Source of the DNA: Talpa occidentalis
Lineage: Eukaryota > Chordata > Mammalia > Eulipotyphla > Talpidae
Length of the DNA: 64,000 bases
Direction of reading: 5' to 3'
Assembly: GCF_014898055.3 (NCBI RefSeq)
Contig: NW_023601543.1
Span: 61,889,782 to 61,953,781 of the forward strand
The notes beneath the pieces are model-generated. The model saw only the letters and a list, made by a program, of their open reading frames with translations. It searched no databases and was not told where the DNA came from. Made by a program: the position numbers and the translations under genes. Below are positions 57,107 to 64,000 of this stretch, one piece after another (within the stretch, counting starts at the first letter, position 1; every line of letters begins with the position of its first letter).

Positions 57107-57247
57107 CTCTGTTTGTCTTCTTTGGATAATATCTTTCTGCCCACTTCTTTAATTGGGTTTGTTGTTGTTGTTGTTGAGTTGTATGAGTTCTTTGTAGATC
57201 TTGGATATTAGCCCTTGTCAGGTGGATGATGTGCAAACTGGATAGCA

Positions 57248-57320
57248 TCTGCATTTGAACAAGATCCCCGGTTGATTCTGTTAATTCATGTGCACATTAT
57301 ATTTTGAGAAGTGCTGCTCA
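57248..57320 (+). mobile_element. MER5-like hAT terminus
   Basis: 'gcatttgaacaagatccccgg' type sequence followed by 'tttgagaagtgctgctca' resembles the 3' end of MER5A/B. A short fossil. Confidence 0.55.
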
Positions 57321-57785
57321 TTCTAATCCAATCTCTCTCCCAGCAGGGAAATCCATCTCTCAACATCTCTGCCAGGTGGTCTCCCAGCCTCACCAGAATT
57401 GAGAGTGGTGGACACTATTTTGCAGAAAGTCTTTATCAGCATGGTTTGAAAGGAAGCTAATTTCATGATGTGCTGGAAATTACCTGGTAGACTGAGGCAG
57501 GAGGAGGGCGATCAGGATTGTGGCTGATGAAAATGAGGGAGACAATGTGATGTGTGGGAGGATGGGACAATGCACTAAGGACAGATTGGGGTGAAAGAAA
57601 ATGCTCAGCTAAAGGACAGAGCCTCTGGGAGCAACCAAAGGAAAATGGCTGATAAAAGCTCAGAGAAGATAATCCAGGCTGGAGAACTAGAAGATATTCA
57701 GTGTATGCTGGGTGCCTTTTATAAATATTGCCCTAGGCTGACAAGATAACAGCATGCTTTTCCCTTGAGGAGTTTCCAGTTATTC
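57321..57785. other. Unassigned, with an L2-like end
   Basis: Nothing named except a possible antisense L2 terminus at 57695-57785. Confidence 0.35.
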
Positions 57786-57789
57786 TTCA

Positions 57790-57973
57790 CGAGCTTATTT
57801 TAAACAGTTTTATTGGACTATAACTTATATACCTTATCATTCACAATTATACAATCCAGTGGCTGTTATTATACACACACAGTTGTGTATCCACCACCAC
57901 AATCAGGTTAAGCACATTTTATTACCCCAAAAAGATACCCTACACCCCTCAGTAATTCCTCCCATCTACCCCC

Positions 57974-58020
<47 letters not shown>

Positions 58021-58195
58021 CAACCACCACCATCCTCTCTGCCCCTGACAACTACTAATCTGCTTTCTGTCTCTATGGATTTGCCTGTTTTAGACACAAT
58101 ATAAATGAGATAATTCAGTATGTGGTTCTTGGTGACTAAGTTCTTTCACTCAGCATGTTGCCAAGGCTCTTCTGTGTTATAGCATATAAGAGCTT
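57790..58195 (-). mobile_element. Old LINE-1 3'UTR with an AC run
   Basis: Antisense: 'cagttttattggactataac', 'atccaccaccacaatcagg', an expanded (AC)n, 'caactactaatctgctttct' and 'gttctttcactcagcatg'. Confidence 0.78.
57974..58018 (+). repeat. (AC)n microsatellite
   Basis: About 22 AC units within the old L1. Confidence 0.97.
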
Positions 58196-58199
58196 TTAA

Positions 58200-58970
58200 A
58201 CAAAACCACATTGTAAACAATAATCTCTCTCCATCTCCCTTGAGATGTCTGTCTCTCAAGCAAATGATTGAACTCTGTATTCTTTCATGGAGTTTTGCTG
58301 TGTGTGTGTGTTTTAAGGAAACCTCTCTCCCTCAGTCCAACACCTTCCTGCTCCATCTGCCAGGGTTCCTCACATGGCTGTCATCCTGGGATTACCCTTC
58401 CTCACTTTCTTCAGGTATCACTATTTCCTGGTCCCGTGTCTTCATTTTCCTTGGTTTAGCCCTTACTTTGCCATAGTACATCCTCAAGTAATATCCTAAG
58501 AGAAGATGTGTGGAAAATGAATTTTCTAAAATTCCTGAACTTGTCTTTATTCAACTTTCATGTTTGAGTAGATTGGGTGAAAATTATTCTCCCTCATACA
58601 GTAGAAGGAAATGCTCCATTAATCTTTGCATCTAGTATGGACAATGAAATCATCTGACTCTCATTTCTTTTAGGAAGTTGTTTTTTGCCTTCTGAAAAAA
58701 ATTTAAGAGTTTAAGTTTTTTCTTGGTGATTTCTTTCTGGATGAGAGTTTTATTTGTTGGTTGGTTTATTCCTAATGCTATTTATGCCTTTTCAGTGTTG
58801 CATAAGTCACACTCCTGATCTCAAGCTTTCAAATTGGGTTTTCTTTGTTTGTTTGTTTTTACATATTGTTGATTTGCTAACTTTCCCCTCCCATTTTTTT
58901 CTGGAACTCCTAATCAGTCATATGTTAGACCTCTTGGACAGATCTTTTATCTTTTTTTTCTTCTCATGGG
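58200..58970. mobile_element. Ancient interspersed repeat, left part
   Basis: Sequence near 58885-58940 ('tcccctcccattttt', 'aactcctaatcagtcatatg') resembles a common ancient mammalian repeat, which seems to continue after the LTR at 59403-59560. Family not named. Confidence 0.35.
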
Positions 58971-59402
58971 TGATGGTCAATTTCATGAATCAACTTGGCT
59001 AAGCTACAAAACCCAATTTTTCAATCAAACACTAATCTGGGTGTTGCTGTGAAGGTATTTTGTAGACCTGGTTAACATCTGCAATCACTTGGCTTTAAGG
59101 AGAAAGTATCCTCTCCAATCTGGATGGGCTGGACCCATTCAGTTGCAAGATCTTAATGGAAGACCTGGGGTTTCCCTAAGAAGAAACTCTACTTGTGAAT
59201 GGCAGCATCAACTCCTCACTAAGAATTTTAGCTTACCTTTCTTAATGATTGTGGAATTTTCTAGTGAGCCTCTACAAATCACAAAAACCAATTTCTAGAT
59301 AGATAGATGGATTGATTGATAGATCAACAGTTAGACAGATAGAGATGGCATATAGATACAGATATCAAGTTTCTGTTTCTATTTCTCTGGTAGAATCTGA
59401 CA
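58971..59402 (+). mobile_element. MaLR/ERVL-type LTR
   Basis: Starts TGATGGTCAATTTCATGAAT and shows 'caacttggctaag' and 'ctgggtgttgctgtgaagg'. It ends in 'gtttctatttctctggtag' followed by a TGACA terminus, the order of a well-known mammalian LTR group. It contains a short GATA/GATT run at 59298-59345. Confidence 0.7.
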
Positions 59403-60425
59403 GACCATTTGTTTTTGTCTCCCAATTCTACTCTTTAGAAGATTTTCTTTACCTTATCTTCTAATTATATTATGCATCTTTTTATTTTTAGCAATAATAC
59501 TTTTAATTTCTAAGTATATTTGATTTCTTGTCCTCAGATTTTTCTTTACCCATTTTATTAATATAATATTTACTTTATCCTTCTACATTTAAAGCTGTCT
59601 TTTCTTCCTCAAATTATCCCTTGCCTCTGGAATTACTTTTTTCTATTTGTTGATCTGAGTCTTTCTTTAAATCCCCATTAGAGGTGGGAGAGGGGATTAA
59701 GATAGAAATTCTGCATATTTGGATAGCATTCACCTATAACCTCTATCATTATACTCTGTAGCTATTAAATTCCAGAATGTAGAAAATTTTTATATGGGGA
59801 CATTCCATTTATTTTGAAAAAAAATTCTCTCATTTTTTGCTTGAGTGATAGACATACTGCAGGTACTACATTTGAGAGAGATTAGTGAGTTTTCTGTTTC
59901 ATGTGCAGACTGTTATAATATTCCATTTCTCCTCCTTATCACCCTCAATTATATCTATAATTCTGCAGGACAGGTTGTACCCCTTTTAATTGGCCACGTG
60001 TAGCCCCTCCATTCAAGTTATGGCCCCTCTATGCAAATAGAATAACATCCTTTGCCTTTTTCATTGTTGTGAACTCTTGCATATAATTTGTCTTCTAGAA
60101 ATTTGTTGAAATATCTCACCTTCTCTCAGACCTCTCTCTCATTCTCTTCATTTTCATGAGTTTACACCTTTTTATGGCTTTTCTATAATTTTGGTGTCGG
60201 AAGGAAGTGGACGTAAATGCATGTGGTCAATTTATCAAATTTAACTCAGAATTTGATTACTCTCTTGCAATTTGTGTGTTAAATACAGATTGAAGGGGTG
60301 TTAATAGTGATGGTGACAAGAACAAGTAGAGAACACAGGTCCTATGACTCAAGATAAAGATACTTACATTTGGAAAATATCACTTTCTGTCTTTTTTGTA
60401 AGAACCCTGGATGGTTCCGCAACGA
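59403..60425. other. Ancient repeat remnant, then unassigned
   Basis: The first part may continue the repeat left of the LTR. The rest has no named family. Confidence 0.35.
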
Positions 60426-60429
60426 TCAT

Positions 60430-60870
60430 TAGATCAAAGCCAGATGGATCCCTCACGCCCCACCTCCCCCCATCACAATTAATGTACCCTTACCTTAGGC
60501 CCTTGTCTTCCCTTGGTTACCAACTCAGCACTTGTTTTCTCAAAAACCTTTCTCCTTTTCTACCCTCAAACTCCAGTCTCTGTAGCTCCTTCTATCTAGA
60601 ATATTCCCTACCATTGCAAAATTTTCACTCTTGTCTATACCCATTTCAAAGCCAATGAAGCCTTCTGAAATCAACCACAACTATATGTGCTTGTCTTCCT
60701 CTGTGGTCCTTATATACTTAAACTCATATATCTATCACCCCAGTGTATTTATTCATTAAAGCTCTAAAAATAAAGTGAGTTCCAACTATATATCAGACAC
60801 TGTGCTAAGCACTGGCGATGGACAGATGAATGAATTAGAGGTAGTCTCTGCTTTTCAACATCATGCCCTC
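60430..60870 (+). mobile_element. L2 3' region and a MIR/L2 terminus
   Basis: L2-like sense sequence ('cttctatctagaatattccc', 'aagccttctgaaatcaacc') is followed by an antisense terminus ('cagacactgtgctaagcac', 60795-60813). Confidence 0.6.
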
Positions 60871-61373
60871 ATTCCATGTCACACATGCTCAGCTTTTCTC
60901 CATGGACTCCACCATTTATTCTCCATTACCAACCTTGAAGCAGTTATTACCATCATCGTACCTACACTTATTACTGAGCTAGGTTTGACATTTTTAGAGT
61001 TTGTTCTCACCCTTCAATCTTTCCTCCATTCCACCTGGGCACCCTTCATCCTCTCTAATAAGCCAGAGGTTGAATAGGTATTTCTCAATGCCATCTGCCA
61101 AGGGCATCAGAATACGTGTGTAGTGCTCAAAACTGACAAGGGCACCAGCCAGAAAGCACACAGCATCCACACTGCCCTCAAGCTTCTCAAGTCTTTCTGC
61201 TTACAAACAGCTACAGAAAGAGCTGTAGCAAAGTGTTGTATTCCTATCCATTCCTACCTCCAACTGTCATTTCACGGTGGAGATGAAGTCATTGTGATAG
61301 TCAGCCAATGTCTCAGTACACACAGGTTCACACACTCCCATGTACATATACAGGCCCTCACCAAATAAACATC
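60871..61373. other. Unassigned sequence
   Basis: Frames of 100 and 81 codons (60775-61077, 61123-61368) overlap repeat flanks and show no recognised domain. Confidence 0.35.
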
Positions 61374-61387
61374 AGAACAAAGACTCC

Positions 61388-61651
61388 AGGCCTCCCTAGT
61401 GGCGCAAAGGGTTAAGAGGCAACCTGTGAAGCTGTCTGCAGCCTCTGCAGCACAAGTTTGATCCCCAGCCAGGGAGCTACCCACATGGCGCAGCAGACCT
61501 CTCTGTCTCACCCCCTGCTCCCCTCAGCAGTGTGTGTTTTGGTCAATCTGCCTATTCTGCTCCCTGCTCTGTCTCTGGTGAATCTTCTCAGCCCCCACAC
61601 CTCTGGCCTGTACCCCAGTTCTTGTATGCATAAATAAGTATTTTTATAAAA
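61388..61651 (+). mobile_element. tRNA-derived SINE, older type
   Basis: Sense copy with a 14-bp TSD carrying two mismatches (AGAACAAAGACTCC at 61374-61387, AGAATGAAGACTCC at 61652-61665). Confidence 0.95.
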
Positions 61652-61665
61652 AGAATGAAGACTCC

Positions 61666-64000
61666 TCTGCTTACCCATGCTCTGTGCTTATTTTGCTTTA
61701 CACAAAATAAATCCTTTTATGTAAGAGGCTCACAGTAACTCTAACAGTTCTCATGTTCTTTTCCTACCCACTTCTGAGTTCAGGCTATGTTCTGAAGGGT
61801 TACTGTCACTTTGGGTTTCTGGAAAGCAGGATCTGATGCTGAGATTTGCATGCCAAGACAGTTATTAGGGAGCATTTCAGGGGTTCATCAATGGGAAAGG
61901 GAGGAGAAGGAAGCAAGAGTGGGCAGAAGGGAGAAGACAGAGTGTGTTGCAGGCCCAACAAAGATTCAGCTAACCCCACAGCAACTCTGCAGCAAGGATA
62001 ACCCTTCAAAGTCATCTCAAGTCAGGACAAGAGGGCTGGGCTTTCACATCTGCACCCTGACCCATCTTTGAACGCAGATTACCTCTGGAAGGAATGTGAC
62101 CATGTGCAAGGCAGTTTCTTCATGGGAGAAAATCTCCAAAGAGGCTGACTGTTGGACAAAGTTGGGGGAGTAAGCGCTTCTTTCCTAAAGAGGGGTCCAC
62201 ACATCCTGGCATCCCTCACAGTCGAGTTTCCCGAAAGCCCAAACTCTGCAGAATGGGGTGTTACAAAGTAGGTGTGGTCACAAAGCTCCAAATGCTTTCA
62301 GGACTGAAATGGTATTTTCTCATTCAGTTACTCCCAGACCTAAGGAGAATATTATCAGTAAGGAGGATCCCACGGCACACCGCTCAACACAGTTTCTAAG
62401 AGCTTCTCTGCCACAGAAATAACAAGGGGATTAAGAAGAATGTCACTGACTGTCAAGTTACCCATATATCCTTTCAGATCAATGAAAGAAAAAAAAGAAT
62501 CAGCACAAAACAAAGGCAAGGAGAAATAAATAAGAATCTGCACTCACCCCTTTACTTGTAATGTCATTTGTCCCTTTATATACTTGTCCCTGTGCTGTTG
62601 TTCATTTACATAAAGCTGGGATAATCTTATGTACGCAGGACATGTTCCGTGAACAAACCATTCCTCTACTCAACCACAGGGAAGAAAAAAGTAGTTTTGG
62701 AGAATTAGTGGGAAAGTATATTTCACTATTTTATTGTTTCTTGTGGTTTATCATCTTAAATATTCTGTGTGGTGACTTTTTTTTTTTTTTTGCTTGATCA
62801 GTAAAAAGATGTATTTGGTTAAACTTATAAAGCATTAATCACACCTACTAATACCTTTCATGGAGTCATTTCAGTTTGTATTCCAGAAATGATCAATTAA
62901 AATTCTGCTTTGGATTGAGCCCTTGCTCACTGTATTGCTTTCCCTGTGGGTTGCCAGGAACCAGTGGTGAAGGTCAAGGCATACGTCTCTGACATCGATG
63001 ATATTTTCAAAGCTTGTTATTTCAACAATGAAAACAAATAAGAAAAGGTAGAAAATAAAATGTCCATTGAATGTATGGTATCTAAATGCTGTCGGTGTTA
63101 TTTGCTAAACTGCAATAAAACCTATGAGGAAGAAACTTCTAAACTGAAAGCTTCCCCATGGAGAACTCTCAGCAGTTTCTTTGTCTTTCTGTCTCCAATA
63201 TTAAATTGGCCCACCTCTGGTGTTTGACTACTATCTGGCAATGGGGCCATGGCCTCCCCATCATCTAGGCCTCTCTTCCAGTCCTCTGGGAGAAATTCCT
63301 CTTCCATCACCACTGATGCTCTGCACTTGACATGGGGCAAAATGACAACAGCACCATGTTCTTTAGAAATACAAAGTCAAAACAGATCAACCTGGAGAGG
63401 AGGGGAGACCATACTTGGAAGTCCGTATTATGTCTCTTGAGATTGTCCCAAGCACCGACCAAACTTCTTCAATATCACACAATACTCTCAAGGTCTTCAC
63501 TAACACACAATTACCAGCACTTACCCACTATCACCAATACTCACCCACTATTGCGAACACATATACCCCATGACCATTCTGTGTTCTCTCACACATATAG
63601 ACATGACTACTTCCTACAAGGTATTTCCAAGCACTCAATGCATTGCATAGGTATTTTTTTCCATCCCTGCTGCTATTGCCACTGCTCTTGCTGCTGAGAA
63701 ATCCTCATTCTATCCTTGTGACCAGGCTATATTCATGGTGATGACTCATAGGAAAAAATTACTATTAGTCTAATGGGTTTACAATATAGTGGACTAAAGA
63801 AGTAACTAAAATCCAAAATGGAGCCTGGTCTCTCACTTCAGGCCACAGGTTGTCAATAACTCCTCAAACACTCCCTCAAGCTGGTTTGTGGAAGAGATCA
63901 TAAAATCCAAGAAGATAATTTGGCTCTTCACAAAGCACAAAGGTATTTGCAATATATGCTAAATGCCCAACTTTATGACCACAAAATTTGGCTGAAAATT
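61666..64000. other. Unassigned sequence, about 2.3 kb
   Basis: The longest stretch without a repeat I can name. 61800-62300 is moderately GC-rich and may be an ERVL-type LTR, but I cannot fix it. A 16-base poly(T) lies at about 62779-62794. A 72-codon minus frame (63340-63122) and a short plus frame ending at 63041 look somewhat protein-like, but neither has splice sites or homology I can vouch for. Confidence 0.35.

Larger units (their letters stand above)
55380..57240 (-). mobile_element. Old LINE-1, antisense, with L1 and SINE inserts
   Basis: The old L1 reads from 55380 ('cttatcataatcccttccag', 'gctgagtagtattccatca') to 56113. It resumes at 56718 and, after a SINE, again from about 57107 to 57230 ('gagttctttgtagatcttgg'). 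Confidence 0.87.

Noticed and set aside
910..61651. Functional tRNA genes at the A/B-box motifs
   Set aside because: The motifs are SINE heads. They lack a complete cloverleaf and discriminator, carry a long body and A-rich tail, and have TSDs.
63122..63340. 72-codon minus-strand frame with an acidic, protein-like composition
   Set aside because: I found no splice sites or family I could defend, and overlapping plus-strand frames of similar length exist. Left as unassigned.
1..64000. Bacterial-style operons, ribosome binding sites, terminators and origins
   Set aside because: Content is wholly mammalian repeat DNA with no gene-dense prokaryotic organisation.

Overview
This is a window of nuclear DNA from a placental mammal, built almost entirely of transposable elements. 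I found no protein-coding exon, host gene or structural RNA gene that I can support. It reads as intergenic or deep intronic sequence. The mammalian signs are LINE-1 copies of several ages, MIR and L2 remnants, MaLR-type LTRs and fossil DNA transposons resembling MER2, MER3 and MER5. The lineage sign is a tRNA-derived SINE of about 260-290 bp present in 19 copies. It has Pol III A and B boxes and an AATAAA/TCTTT tail, so it is a T+ class SINE. It best fits the Rhin-1-like SINEs of rhinolophoid bats (horseshoe and leaf-nosed bats). That assignment is from memory and needs a library search.

Layout. 1-10.4 kb: old L1, MIR, L2 and MER3-like pieces, three SINEs, and LTRs at 4175-4560, 4874-5567 and 8564-9107. 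10.4-17.2 kb: an old, nearly full-length sense L1 carrying several nested insertions. 17.2-18.1 kb: old antisense L1. 19462-24874: the most complete element, an antisense L1 with a 5'UTR of 190-bp tandem monomers, a whole but broken ORF1, a whole but broken ORF2, a 3'UTR and a 15-bp target-site duplication (TSD). 25-40 kb: LTRs, L2, MIR, old L1 and SINEs separated by unassigned sequence. 40-55 kb: a diverged 200-bp duplication, several young 5'-truncated L1 ends (one with a twin-priming inversion and a second L1 nested inside it), MLT1- and MER2-like elements, and a sense copy of the LTR seen antisense near 26.5 kb. 55-64 kb: old antisense L1 with a young L1 nested in it, an AC microsatellite, another LTR, L2, one SINE, and about 2.3 kb of unassigned sequence to the end.

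The elements do not form a pathway. What the window offers is a readable order of insertions. L2, MIR and DNA transposons are oldest, followed by old L1 and MaLR LTRs, then other LTRs and the older SINE type, then the younger SINE type and young L1. Many junctions keep intact TSDs that fix this order. No undescribed biological system is evident. The items most worth checking are the L1 5'UTR monomers, the twin-primed and nested L1, a local inverted copy joined to SINE sequence, and the two SINE subfamilies.
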